Below are positions 9,554 to 18,217 of a stretch of 64,000 nt of DNA, piece by piece (position 1 is the stretch's first letter; every line of letters starts with the position of its first letter). Made by a program: the position numbers and the translations under genes. The DNA comes from Bacteroidales bacterium (GTDB lineage Bacteria > Bacteroidota > Bacteroidia > Bacteroidales > F082): NCBI GenBank assembly GCA_015709215.1, contig JACCQN010000001.1, forward strand, positions 124,001-188,000, given 5' to 3'. The notes beneath the pieces are model-generated. The model ran no database searches, had not been told where the DNA came from, and was given only the letters and a program-made list of their open reading frames with translations.

Positions 9554-10561
9554 TTATTTCTTATTGGCAACCATCCCAAAACGTTTTGGTTTAAAGCTGT
9601 TGTTGATTAGGGGCACAAAGGCATTCATGATCAGAATTGCAAAGGAAACACCTTCCGGATAGGCCCCCCACATCCGGATAATGATCGTAATCAAACCAAT
9701 GCCAATGCCATAAATCCATTTCCCGCTGATATTCATCGGCGAACTCACCATATCAGTAGCCATATAAATTGCTCCCAACATCAAACCACCAGTGAATAAA
9801 TGGAATGACGGAACAACATAATAAGTTGGGTCAATCAAATGGAAAATCCCTGCGAAAATAAATACAGTTAAAATAATTGAAAAAGGTACTTGCCAGTCGA
9901 TAACTTTACGCCAGACCATATACAACCCACCAAGGATGAGGGCAATAGCAGACATTTCACCCAATGAACCACCCATATTTCCGGTTAAACGGTCAAGATA
10001 ATCAGGCATGGAAGGATCTGCTAAAATCTGATCAACAGTTTTTCCTGCATCAAGGCCTTCTTTCAAGAGGCCTAAAGCTGTTGGACCAGTGATAGCATCT
10101 GTAATGCTTTCGGCAAAAAGCGGCTTGGCAACCGGCCAACTGGTCATTTGAACCGGAAAAGAAATCAGCATAAAAACACGACCTACCAATGCAGGATTGA
10201 AAGGATTTTTGCCTAAGCCACCAAAGGACATTTTTCCTATTCCAATGGTAACCAATGCACCAATCACTAAAATCCACCAAGGCAGGTTAGACGGCACATT
10301 AAATGCAAGCAATAATCCGGTAACAACAGCAGATCCGTCCGTAATCGTAACAGGTCCTTTGATGAGGTACTTCTGAATTACCCATTCGAAGAACAAACAG
10401 GAAATCACGGCGATCAGCAACACACGAACTGCATCAATGCCAAAGAAATAGATAGACACAAGGATAGCCGGAATCAACGCCAGCACCACGGTGTACATGA
10501 TCTTTTTAACGTTTTCCTCTCCGTGCACATGCGGAGAACCTGATATGATAAATTGACTCAT
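9554..10561 (-). CDS. rnfD: Rnf complex subunit RnfD
   Basis: 335 residues, a multi-spanning NqrB/RnfD-family protein. It opens with SGSPHVHGEENVKKIMY, the family N-terminus, and contains repeated hydrophobic spans. The covalent FMN threonine of this family is expected in the DAITGPTALGLLKEG segment near residue 145-160. GGLGKNPFNPALVGRVF is the conserved loop, and TGGLMLGAIYMATDMVSSP is the conserved late helix. RnfD receives electrons inside the membrane part of the complex. It lies 14 bp after rnfC. Confidence 0.94.
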   Translation of the reverse strand: MSQFIISGSPHVHGEENVKKIMYTVVLALIPAILVSIYFFGIDAVRVLLIAVISCLFFEWVIQKYLIKGPVTITDGSAVVTGLLLAFNVPSNLPWWILVIGALVTIGIGKMSFGGLGKNPFNPALVGRVFMLISFPVQMTSWPVAKPLFAESITDAITGPTALGLLKEGLDAGKTVDQILADPSMPDYLDRLTGNMGGSLGEMSAIALILGGLYMVWRKVIDWQVPFSIILTVFIFAGIFHLIDPTYYVVPSFHLFTGGLMLGAIYMATDMVSSPMNISGKWIYGIGIGLITIIIRMWGAYPEGVSFAILIMNAFVPLINNSFKPKRFGMVANKK

Positions 10562-10575
10562 TGTTTTCGGTTTAA

Positions 10576-11913
10576 TTATTTGCGCGAACGAATAAGTTGT
10601 CCCACTTTGTTCTTGCCAAGCCTCAGGAAATCAAGCAAAGGAAGATATGAAGGACAGGTAAACTGACAAGACCCACATTCTATACAATCCATAATTTTCT
10701 CATTTTCGGCACGTTCATACAAGCTAAGTTTGGCAAGCTTGGCCAAAAGATAAGGCTCAAGACCCATCGGACAAACCATTGTACATTTGGAACACCGGAT
10801 ACATGTTTGAGGACTGTTGCGCTGGCTTTCATCCCGCTTCATCAATAAAATACCTGACGAACCTTTCACAACAGGAACATCTAAACTTGTTATTGCTTTT
10901 CCCATCATTGGCCCGCCATTGATTATTTTACCCGTATTTTCAGGAAGACCTTCGGCAGCATCAATCAGTAGTTGAATTGGAGTACCCACCCTCACCAAAA
11001 AATTGGAAGGCTTTTTAACGGCTTTCCCAGTAACCGTTACAACCCTTTCAATCAAGGGTTTATTCTTTTGAACTGCATCATAAACAGCTACAGCAGTACC
11101 CACATTACTCACCACGCAACCCACTTCGATAGGCAATTTCCCTGAAGGAACCTCCCTGTTTACTATAGCTTTGATCAACTGCTTTTCACCACCTTGAGGA
11201 TACTTTACTTTAAGCGGTTGAATTGAAATACCAACATATTGCTTTGTTAATTCATTCAGGTGATTTATGGCATCTGGTTTATTATTTTCGATCCCTATAA
11301 TGGCTTTTTCCACTTCAAGAGCCTTCATCAGAATTTTTATTCCAATAAGCATCTCTTCGCCCTTCTCGAGCATCAGCCGGTGGTCGGAAGTGAGATAAGG
11401 TTCGCACTCAACACCATTGATAATCAAGTAATCAGCTTTTTTACCCTCAGGTATCGTCAGCTTAACATGCGTTGGAAAAGTAGCACCTCCCAAGCCTACG
11501 ACACCACAATTTTTAATCTGATCAATAATAGTTTGCTTGTCAGCCTTAATTTCCCGAACAATGGTTTCAGAAGTATCAATTCCTTCTTCCCACTGCTCAT
11601 CTTCCTGGACGTCAATAAATATAGCAGGCCTACGATACCCTGAACTGTCAATAGCATCATCTATTTTGAGTACTTTCCCTGTAAAAGGAGCGTGCAAATT
11701 TGCAGATATAAAAGATTCGCCTTTGGCTATCAGCTGTCCTGTTTTCACTTCATCACCACGTTTTACAAGCGGCTTGGAAGGAGCTCCCAAATTTTGACCA
11801 AGCGGCACTATGGCTTGTTTTGGGAAGGATAATTTTTGGATGGATGCATCAGCCGACAACTTATTTTCTTCGGGATGGACACCACCTTTTTTAAATGTTT
11901 TCAACGCAATCAT
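10576..11913 (-). CDS. rnfC: Rnf complex subunit RnfC
   Basis: 445 residues. RnfC is the peripheral subunit that binds NADH/FMN and two [4Fe-4S] clusters. In order: an N-terminal barrel-sandwich region (LGQNLGAPSKPLVKRGDEV), the NAD/FMN Rossmann-like part with CGVVGLGGATFPTHVK and LIINGVECEPYLTSDHR, a SLBB-type region, and two ferredoxin motifs CIRCSKCTMVCP and CIECGSCQFTCP near the C-terminus. The long alanine-rich tail of the E. coli protein is absent, as is usual outside gammaproteobacteria. It sits 12 bp after rnfB. Confidence 0.95.
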   Translation of the reverse strand: MIALKTFKKGGVHPEENKLSADASIQKLSFPKQAIVPLGQNLGAPSKPLVKRGDEVKTGQLIAKGESFISANLHAPFTGKVLKIDDAIDSSGYRRPAIFIDVQEDEQWEEGIDTSETIVREIKADKQTIIDQIKNCGVVGLGGATFPTHVKLTIPEGKKADYLIINGVECEPYLTSDHRLMLEKGEEMLIGIKILMKALEVEKAIIGIENNKPDAINHLNELTKQYVGISIQPLKVKYPQGGEKQLIKAIVNREVPSGKLPIEVGCVVSNVGTAVAVYDAVQKNKPLIERVVTVTGKAVKKPSNFLVRVGTPIQLLIDAAEGLPENTGKIINGGPMMGKAITSLDVPVVKGSSGILLMKRDESQRNSPQTCIRCSKCTMVCPMGLEPYLLAKLAKLSLYERAENEKIMDCIECGSCQFTCPSYLPLLDFLRLGKNKVGQLIRSRK

Positions 11914-11925
11914 CTTCCTTGTTAT

Positions 11926-12858
11926 TTATGATTGAGATTCATTGTTGGAATCCTGTTTTGTATCCTGCATAACAGCCATTGATTTCTTTGTTTCAACGAC
12001 ATTTTCCTCAGATTCAGGCTTTTTCTTCCTAACGGGGAAATTGATCTCGAGGATAGAATCTGTAGGACAAACATCTACACACTTCCTGCAAAGTTTACAT
12101 TTGATGGGATCAATATACGCCAGGTTATTATTCATAGTGATGGCATCGTAAGGACACACTTTGAAGCATTTGGAACAACCAATGCAAGCTACTACGCAAT
12201 TCTTTTTAGCCACACCACCTTTGTCCTGATTGATGCAGGAAACAAAAATTCTGCGATCTTTCTTCCCTTTTGGCCTCAGTTCGATGATGCCTCTTGGACA
12301 TGCCTTGACACAAGCATTGCAAGCCACACATTTATCATTTACCTCCGGAAGGCCTGTCTCAGGGTTCATGTGAATAGCATCAAAATCGCAGGAGGCAACA
12401 CAATCGCCCAGTCCCAGACATCCGAACTGGCAGCCACCTTCACCTGCAAAAAGATTGTGCGCAAAAGCACAAGTTGACGGCCCATCGTAATTTGCTTTCA
12501 CAGGAGAATGGGCTTTGCTTCCATTGCACCTGATCACAGCTATCAAAGGATCCTGTTCCTCTACTTCCAAGCCTAAAATGGAAGCTACTTCTTTCATCAC
12601 ATCATTGCCCCCTACCGGACAGTTTAGGCCTTCGAGCGATTGCTTTTCATTGGCTGATTTAACTAATGTTTCAGCAAAATTGCGGCAACCAGGAAATCCG
12701 CAACCACCACAATTTGCCTTTGGTAAAACCTCATCAACCAGATCAATTTTTGGGTCCTCGATTACCTTGAACTTCTGAGCCACAAAATAAAGGATCACAG
12801 CAGCAACTGTTCCCAATAGCCCCAGTGTTATTAACGCATACATTAAAACCTCATTCAC
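11926..12858 (-). CDS. rnfB: Rnf complex subunit RnfB (ferredoxin-side iron-sulfur protein)
   Basis: 310 residues. One N-terminal membrane helix (about 4-26) is followed by the Fe-S domain with the ANCGGCGFPGCRNFAE motif (a C-x2-C-x4-C pattern plus a later Cys), then at least four more ferredoxin-type CxxCxxCxxxCP clusters (for example CVACNACVKACP, CIGCSKCFKVCP, CKLCRKCVDVCP). RnfB is the likely entry point for electrons from reduced ferredoxin. The C-terminal ~35 residues are polar and low complexity. It is the first gene of rnfBCDGEA, with a good promoter about 100 bases upstream. Confidence 0.95.
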   Translation of the reverse strand: MNEVLMYALITLGLLGTVAAVILYFVAQKFKVIEDPKIDLVDEVLPKANCGGCGFPGCRNFAETLVKSANEKQSLEGLNCPVGGNDVMKEVASILGLEVEEQDPLIAVIRCNGSKAHSPVKANYDGPSTCAFAHNLFAGEGGCQFGCLGLGDCVASCDFDAIHMNPETGLPEVNDKCVACNACVKACPRGIIELRPKGKKDRRIFVSCINQDKGGVAKKNCVVACIGCSKCFKVCPYDAITMNNNLAYIDPIKCKLCRKCVDVCPTDSILEINFPVRKKKPESEENVVETKKSMAVMQDTKQDSNNESQS

Positions 12859-12957
12859 GGTATGTAGTTTTAGGTTAAAACTTCATTTTCAGGCTGCCCT
12901 GATTCATTAATACTTTGAAAAGGGAAATGCCAATACTGTTTTTTTCTGAACAGCAGG

Positions 12958-12988
12958 GCAAAATTAACAGATTAGACCGTATTTTCAA
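12958..12988 (-). promoter_or_regulatory. Promoter of the rnf operon
   Basis: On the minus strand TTG (12988-12986), 19-base spacer, then TAATTTTGC (12966-12958), a full Bacteroidota -33/-7 match. The leader to rnfB is about 95 bases. It means rnf does not depend on transcription from the upstream cargo gene. Confidence 0.7.
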
Positions 12989-13072
12989 GCGATTGACTTA
13001 CAAGCTATTCAAATGCTATACTTCTGTATTATAGCTATTTAGAAATTTAATATTAAAACAATGTATAAGAGA

Positions 13073-13112
13073 AAACCCGAAACTATCTGATAATCAGATT
13101 AGTTTCGGGTTT
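13073..13112. terminator. Stem-loop terminator between the cargo gene and rnfB
   Basis: Nested palindrome: 13-bp outer arms (13073-13085 and 13100-13112, core ACCCGAAACTA) enclosing TCTGAT/ATCAGA. It lies about 90 bases beyond the stop of the gene at 13203-15581. The remainder of the 12859-13202 gap holds the rnf promoter and nothing else I can see. Confidence 0.7.
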
Positions 13113-13202
13113 GTTTAGAAACTTTCTAAATTGCCACTTAATCAGCAATTTAGAACATATTTAAAGAACTCTATATTTATTGATATCCAAAAATCAAAAT
13201 GT

Positions 13203-15581
13203 TTACTCCTGAATCAGCACTTTTTCTGTATATACCTGATCACCAATAGTTACTTGTAAATAGTAGGTTCCTGATTTGAATTGAGTGGCGTTTATCTGAT
13301 CTTCATAAACAGCCTTGCGAGCTGATCCTGATGATTTTAACAATACCTTACCAAGATTATCAATCAACTCCCATGAAATTTCACTTACGGTTCCATTATT
13401 TACAAATAGTATAATGTAACCATCTGATGGATTGGGTGTTACAGAAATTTTTGCCGTTTTTTGCTGTTCATTGACACTGGTACAATTATCCACAACAAGA
13501 GTAAGCACATCGGTATCATTGCCTTCACACACTTCAGCAGCAAATACCTCAAGGGTAAGTTCCACACTTCCATTCAGGATATCGCTTTCGCCTGGTGCAT
13601 AGGTAGCATTCAACAGATTGGCGTCATCGAAGCTTCCGTCTCCGCTGGTGGTCCATATAGTGCTATCAGCATAAATGGCTTCTCCATAAAGTTCGATCAC
13701 TTCATCCTGACAAATAATTGTGTCGTTGCCTGCAATGGCTTCAGGATAATTGTGAATAAAGACAGTGAAATCGTCCGATACCTGTGTGCCATCATATCCG
13801 GTAGCGGTTATTGTAAGGCTTACTTCGCCGGAAATACGATCATTTTGACCGGGGGCATAAAGCGTTGCAAGACGATCGTCGTAAAGCAAAATTCCATCAC
13901 CAGAAGTAACCCATTCAACGCTTTCCACTGCGAGTGCAGCAGCTTTTGTATCTATCGTGGTTTGATCAATACACATATATTGATCCTCACCGGCATCAAT
14001 TTCGGGAGCCACACCAGGGGCAAAATTGAAAGAAGCAAAATGAGTTCGCCAATTACTCCCAAGCTTGTACATCTGTGTATACCAGAATGTTGAATCATCA
14101 GCAGGGTCAACTGACATCGCGCTGTAATCGCCCCAACGATTCACATTAGTTTGTGCGCTTGTTCCATTTACAATTACAGTTTCAGGTATATTAAATTCGC
14201 CGAGCGGTGCGTTAGCTGTACGACCTGCATAACGAATGCTTGGATAAGTAGTTGTACTGGAAACGCTATATCCAACTGCAATATTTCCATTCGCATTCAT
14301 GGCAATACTTCCCATCCAGCGATAGTCGAGATCAGGCTGCCAGGTACCTTGCTGATAAATAGACCAGTCATTGGCAGCTTTGCGCAATTCGTACCAACGA
14401 ACAGCAGCGCGTGCATTAGCTGTAACAGTATGATTGGCAACCAAAGTGCTGTAGTCACCAAAATTTCTGTATTGCAAACGAAACATCAATTGCCCGCCAA
14501 TGGCATCAAGTGTTTGGGTAGTACCCGGTTGAGGAATGGAGCCGACATTAGCATTGAAAGCCTCAACAACCAGACTGTTTTGCATGCTATAAGTGGAGGA
14601 AGATGGATTGCTCCAGTTGATCTCAGCTTTCCATATTTCAAGGTTTTTATTTCCTGTACGGTTCATATGAGCAAACCAGGCAGGCTCATCTGTTGGAGGA
14701 GGTGTACCATCAAAATCAGCAGGCATAATACCAAACTTTGAATTAGAAATAGGAAACATAATCATCTCAGCATCAGGATCGCCGGCGAGCATCGCATCAC
14801 GATCAAGGGCAATTGCACCGCCACCAATATAAGCAGTTGCGCTGGAATTGAAATAGTTGAAGGTACCCAGATAAGCATTATGCCAAACGCCAAACTTTGG
14901 ATAATCGTTAAAATAGTTAAATTCAAAAGCATAACGATACCAGGCGCCAAGCGGGTCGCCGGTTTCGGAAATGGCCACGAGTTCCCAGAAACTACCATCG
15001 CCCGTATTCACAGCAAACTGGCTGGCAAACCAACGATCGGCACCCTCGTCATACAAAACGATTGGGTCGCCGTCGTTTGTTCCGCTCCAAGGTCCCGGAA
15101 ATCCATCCCATAAGGTACTGTTATCGGCCGGACCATACAACTTAACACCTTCTTTATTATAAATTGCAAAGGAAGAATTAATCATCAAAAAGTAATGATC
15201 CGGACCAACATCTCCTTCCGTATCAGGAGGGTAAACACCATTAACATTTCCCAAAGCCATCACTGAGCGCAAAGGCCAATAATCGCCGTCGCGCAGGTTA
15301 TTTCCGTGAACAACTGCATCAATAACATCATTATTTTCAGGCACATCGAGATTAAAAGGAGGCTTTTCAATTGAAGCATTTCCAACCAGATCATTTTTCC
15401 AGGCACGCTTCCGTTCGCCTGGAATGACTGGCATTACATCGCGTAAAGGCTGTGTTTTTTCGAAATAAGTGGCTTTAACCACTCTTTCTGCTTTGTAAAC
15501 AGTACGATCAAATGCCTCTGACTGCCCAAAAACAACAAGACCAACCCAAAGCATCATAAAAAGCGTAATACTTTTTTTCAT
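13203..15581 (-). CDS. Secreted type IX cargo protein with propeller-like domain and two Ig-like repeats
   Basis: 792 residues. A signal peptide (ending near VFGQ, residue 20) precedes a ~500-residue domain with repeated blade-like phrases (GDPIVLYDEGADRWFASQF, NRWGDYSAMSVDP) resembling BNR/propeller proteins. Two related ~85-residue modules start near residues 524 and 611, each with a W-x-TSGDG motif and Y-x-PG. A type A sorting domain begins near residue 710 (ISVTPNPSDGY ... FKSGTYYLQV), so it should leave by the type IX system and be displayed or released. No catalytic motif was recognised. It lies between rseC and rnfB, which are usually neighbours. It may be co-transcribed with rseC (62-bp gap) and ends at its own terminator. 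Confidence 0.8.
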   Translation of the reverse strand: MKKSITLFMMLWVGLVVFGQSEAFDRTVYKAERVVKATYFEKTQPLRDVMPVIPGERKRAWKNDLVGNASIEKPPFNLDVPENNDVIDAVVHGNNLRDGDYWPLRSVMALGNVNGVYPPDTEGDVGPDHYFLMINSSFAIYNKEGVKLYGPADNSTLWDGFPGPWSGTNDGDPIVLYDEGADRWFASQFAVNTGDGSFWELVAISETGDPLGAWYRYAFEFNYFNDYPKFGVWHNAYLGTFNYFNSSATAYIGGGAIALDRDAMLAGDPDAEMIMFPISNSKFGIMPADFDGTPPPTDEPAWFAHMNRTGNKNLEIWKAEINWSNPSSSTYSMQNSLVVEAFNANVGSIPQPGTTQTLDAIGGQLMFRLQYRNFGDYSTLVANHTVTANARAAVRWYELRKAANDWSIYQQGTWQPDLDYRWMGSIAMNANGNIAVGYSVSSTTTYPSIRYAGRTANAPLGEFNIPETVIVNGTSAQTNVNRWGDYSAMSVDPADDSTFWYTQMYKLGSNWRTHFASFNFAPGVAPEIDAGEDQYMCIDQTTIDTKAAALAVESVEWVTSGDGILLYDDRLATLYAPGQNDRISGEVSLTITATGYDGTQVSDDFTVFIHNYPEAIAGNDTIICQDEVIELYGEAIYADSTIWTTSGDGSFDDANLLNATYAPGESDILNGSVELTLEVFAAEVCEGNDTDVLTLVVDNCTSVNEQQKTAKISVTPNPSDGYIILFVNNGTVSEISWELIDNLGKVLLKSSGSARKAVYEDQINATQFKSGTYYLQVTIGDQVYTEKVLIQE

Positions 15582-15643
15582 TTTTTATAAATTATTATGG
15601 TTTAATATTTTACAATAATTATTTCATTCATAATAGCCTTAAC

Positions 15644-16066
15644 TTAGGCCGTGAGTTGGAAACTAAATTTTCGGCCTAACCGATTCCTTAGCCTATACAA
15701 AACAAAATAGTAAGGAACTAAAATTCCTAGGGCTAGCAATCCTGCAACACCCTCCCCCAATCCAACTGAAATACTGATAATTAAGGTAAGAAGCAGCACT
15801 AAAAACGGCAGGATGTAACCTAAAAAAACAGCAAAATTTCCAAGCGATTGCTTCATCATAACGTTCACCTGCTGACCACTTTTAAAGCTATGCTCAGGAG
15901 GCAATTCAACAAAAACCCTTTTTTCTTCCATTTCGGACATATTACATGCTCCTTTAACCTGACAGGAAGTACAGGCCGATTTGGCCAGTATCATCACCTC
16001 TGCAACATGACCTGATATCTGCATTACAATTCCCGGATGGGTAACTGAATCAGTTTGCTCTGACAT
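15644..16066 (-). CDS. SoxR-reducing system RseC-like protein
   Basis: 140 residues, the RseC/positive-regulator-of-sigmaE-RseC family size. An N-terminal domain contains the cysteine cluster SACTSCQVKGACNM (C-x2-C-x5-C), then a hydrophilic stretch (GQQVNVMMKQSLGNF), then two adjacent membrane helices (about 70-115) and a basic tail. In many Bacteroidota this gene heads the rnf operon; in enterobacteria RseC works with the Rsx (Rnf) complex to reduce SoxR. Here it is in the same orientation as rnf but separated by a 2.4-kb cargo gene. A -7 box lies 21 bases before the ATG. Its exact role in this lineage is unknown. Confidence 0.85.
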   Translation of the reverse strand: MSEQTDSVTHPGIVMQISGHVAEVMILAKSACTSCQVKGACNMSEMEEKRVFVELPPEHSFKSGQQVNVMMKQSLGNFAVFLGYILPFLVLLLTLIISISVGLGEGVAGLLALGILVPYYFVLYRLRNRLGRKFSFQLTA

Positions 16067-16086
16067 TTTTATTAATGTTTAATACT

Positions 16087-16095
16087 GCAAAACTA
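16087..16095 (-). promoter_or_regulatory. -7 promoter box for the rseC-like gene
   Basis: TAGTTTTGC on the minus strand, a full TAnnTTTGY match, 21 bases before the ATG at 16066. No clear -33. Confidence 0.5.
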
Positions 16096-16153
16096 ATCAT
16101 AATTCAAATTTTACACCCTGATAACACTTTTTAAATTGGATTAAAGCAGCCTT

Positions 16154-16864
16154 TTAAGGTGTAGAAACAGACACTGGCAGAATTTTACCATTAAAATACC
16201 GACTGCCATTCAGTGCAAAATCAGCAACAAAAACCGCCATTTCTTTGGCAGAAAGCGGTGCTTTATAACCCGGAAAAGCCTGGGCCAGCATTTCTGTTTG
16301 GGCAGATCCAAGAGCCAAAGCATTTGCCTTGATCTGACGATCTTTGAGCTCCTCTGCCAAACATTCCATCAATACGGCAAGGGCTGCTTTAGAAGCACTA
16401 TAAAGCGATAAACCCGGAAATTTCAAACTCCCTTGAAAACCTCCCATACTGCTGATTCCCAACAAATGTGATCCACTATCCAAACGTGGCAACAGCATCC
16501 TAAAAAGCCTGAAAGCTGACTTAACATTGATGTCAAAAAGCTGATCAAAATCTGAATTGGTAAGCTCGGCAAATGGTTTGTTAATTAATAAGCCGGCATT
16601 GTAAATCACGACATTCGGTTTAAAGTTATATTCTTCGAGGCTTTGTTCCAGAACGTTAGGAAAATTTGAAGCGGTAAAATCAAGCGCTAGATTAATCAAG
16701 GCTGGTGAATCCGTTTTGGAGTTGATTTCGTTTGCAAGCTTATCCAGCTGGCTAATGTTTCTGGAAACAGCAAAAACGCTGTTATTTTCGTCTGTCGATA
16801 ATAGTTTTGCAAGTTCAAAGCCAATGCCTTTACCAGCTCCGGCGATCAAAATAGATTTCTGCAT
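16154..16864 (-). CDS. Short-chain dehydrogenase/reductase
   Basis: 236 residues, classical SDR size. Seen: the nucleotide-binding glycine motif AGAGKGIG (residues 7-14), VIYNAG (NNAG equivalent), the catalytic serine region LLGISSMGG and the catalytic pair YSASK. It is a cytoplasmic NAD(P)-dependent oxidoreductase; the substrate cannot be predicted. It begins 3 bp after the lipoprotein gene at 16868-17578 on the same strand, so the two form an operon. The glycine motif starts with A rather than T, which is tolerated in the family. Confidence 0.88.
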   Translation of the reverse strand: MQKSILIAGAGKGIGFELAKLLSTDENNSVFAVSRNISQLDKLANEINSKTDSPALINLALDFTASNFPNVLEQSLEEYNFKPNVVIYNAGLLINKPFAELTNSDFDQLFDINVKSAFRLFRMLLPRLDSGSHLLGISSMGGFQGSLKFPGLSLYSASKAALAVLMECLAEELKDRQIKANALALGSAQTEMLAQAFPGYKAPLSAKEMAVFVADFALNGSRYFNGKILPVSVSTP

Positions 16865-16867
16865 AGT

Positions 16868-17578
16868 TCAGGGCATTTTACGGTTTTCGTTTTCAAACTG
16901 TTTTTTCATTTGAGCTACATCTACTGCGCTGATTGTGAGCATTCCCGTTTCGTCAACTGTAATTGAAATATTGAAATCAGCATCCGACACAAACGGATCG
17001 AAGTTCATATAGGCCACACCTTTTATAGGTGTTGTGCTGTATGTTTTGGCCAACTCAACGGCCTGCTTGTAATCTTTTGAAAGCGGAATTCCAGCTGCGC
17101 GGGCAATGCGCGAAGCCTCGTTCATTGCTAATTGATAATCCCCGTAATACACCAGTAAAATGGAATTAAATCCTTCCTCAGGATTTGAAAAAGAGGTTAG
17201 CTGCGAATAATCTGTGTCAAGTGTAAGCCCTATGGGTTCTGATAAACCAAGATTTTTAGCCCAGTCAGGCAGTGAGGTAGCAGGATTAACATTTGACCGG
17301 CGGGCAATTATCCTGCCATAGGTTTCTTTTAATTCGTTTAATTGTTCATCTGCCTCTTTATCAGTAAGTTCACCCAAAGACCGGCTCTTTTCAATACGTT
17401 CCACCTCGGCCTGCATCGCATCTACCAAATCCATGGTTTGACCAATACTTTCCATCGATTTATTAAAATGACTCAACTCATTTTCAAATTTTTCCGTCTC
17501 TGATTTTTCCTCCGAAAGGCATGAAAACAAGAACAAAAGGAGAACAATCAGAAGCCGATGCAAAAAGCGATAAGCCAT
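16868..17578 (-). CDS. Putative lipoprotein with N-terminal coiled-coil character
   Basis: 236 residues. Signal with lipobox ending in LFSC (about residue 20), followed by a Glu/Lys-rich helical region (residues 23-90), then a mixed domain with VAYMNFDPFVSDADFNIS and a final strand-rich stretch. I recognise no named family. It is the promoter-proximal gene of a two-gene unit with the SDR. Location is probably the periplasm or outer membrane; function is unknown. Confidence 0.65.
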   Translation of the reverse strand: MAYRFLHRLLIVLLLFLFSCLSEEKSETEKFENELSHFNKSMESIGQTMDLVDAMQAEVERIEKSRSLGELTDKEADEQLNELKETYGRIIARRSNVNPATSLPDWAKNLGLSEPIGLTLDTDYSQLTSFSNPEEGFNSILLVYYGDYQLAMNEASRIARAAGIPLSKDYKQAVELAKTYSTTPIKGVAYMNFDPFVSDADFNISITVDETGMLTISAVDVAQMKKQFENENRKMP

Positions 17579-17599
17579 AATTGAATGTTTTGAGATGAA

Positions 17600-17608
17600 G
17601 CAAAGATA
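17600..17608 (-). promoter_or_regulatory. -7 promoter box for the lipoprotein-SDR unit
   Basis: Minus-strand TATCTTTGC matches TAnnTTTGY fully, 22 bases before the ATG at 17578. Confidence 0.5.
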
Positions 17609-17790
17609 AATTATTTTTCAGCCCGATGGGTTTCAAAAGAACAATCCCTACCAAACTAACCAAACATACCGGCACATTTGTTGTGAGCCAACAACTATCT
17701 TAATTTATTTAATTTCAATACTTTGATAGGTTGTAATCCAAATTAACAACCAGACAAGTTTTGCCATCAGTTCTACTCTAAAAAAAGCTG

Positions 17791-17798
17791 TAATTTTG
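17791..17798 (+). promoter_or_regulatory. -7 promoter box for the 17822-20029 operon
   Basis: TAATTTTG matches TAnnTTTG, 24 bases before the ATG at 17822. It forms a divergent pair with the box at 17608-17600. Confidence 0.45.
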
Positions 17799-17821
17799 GA
17801 AAAGATTTGGCTAGCACATTC

Positions 17822-18217
17822 ATGAAAAATATAATATTAATTTTCAGTCTTTTAATAGCATTTGCCTCTGTTTTAAGTGCTCAGGAGCGTGATTTTTTAG
17901 TTACCGAAATCAAACCTCTTATAGAAAAACAAAATGCTTCCGGTTTAAGAAAATATTTAGCAGCGGCGATTTCACTCAACTTACCCGATCAAAAAGGTGT
18001 TTGCAGCCAACAACAGGCAGAAAAACAGTTGGCAAACTTTTTCTCAAAGCTTGAAAATCCTGTTTTTGAACTACTTGAATCAGGAATTACAACGGACTCC
18101 AATGCCTCTTACCTTATCGGAAATTTAAAAGATTCAACAGCTGGATTCCGCATATACATTTTAGCTCAAGCACAAAAGAAAAAAATTCAATCCATACATA
18201 TCAGTCTGATTCCATGA
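17822..18217 (+). CDS. Small exported DUF4783-like protein
   Basis: 131 residues from the ATG at 17822. The frame opens at a TTG at 17807, but MKNIILIFSLLIAFASVLSAQ from 17822 is a textbook signal peptide with cleavage after SAQ. The mature part (~110 residues) has an NTF2-like feel: QQQAEKQLANFFSK, then FELLESGIT, YLIGNLKDS and a final strand-rich segment, matching what I know of the DUF4783 family that sits before nadC in many Bacteroidota. The stop overlaps the nadC start (ATGATGA). Function unknown. Confidence 0.75.
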   Translation: MKNIILIFSLLIAFASVLSAQERDFLVTEIKPLIEKQNASGLRKYLAAAISLNLPDQKGVCSQQQAEKQLANFFSKLENPVFELLESGITTDSNASYLIGNLKDSTAGFRIYILAQAQKKKIQSIHISLIP

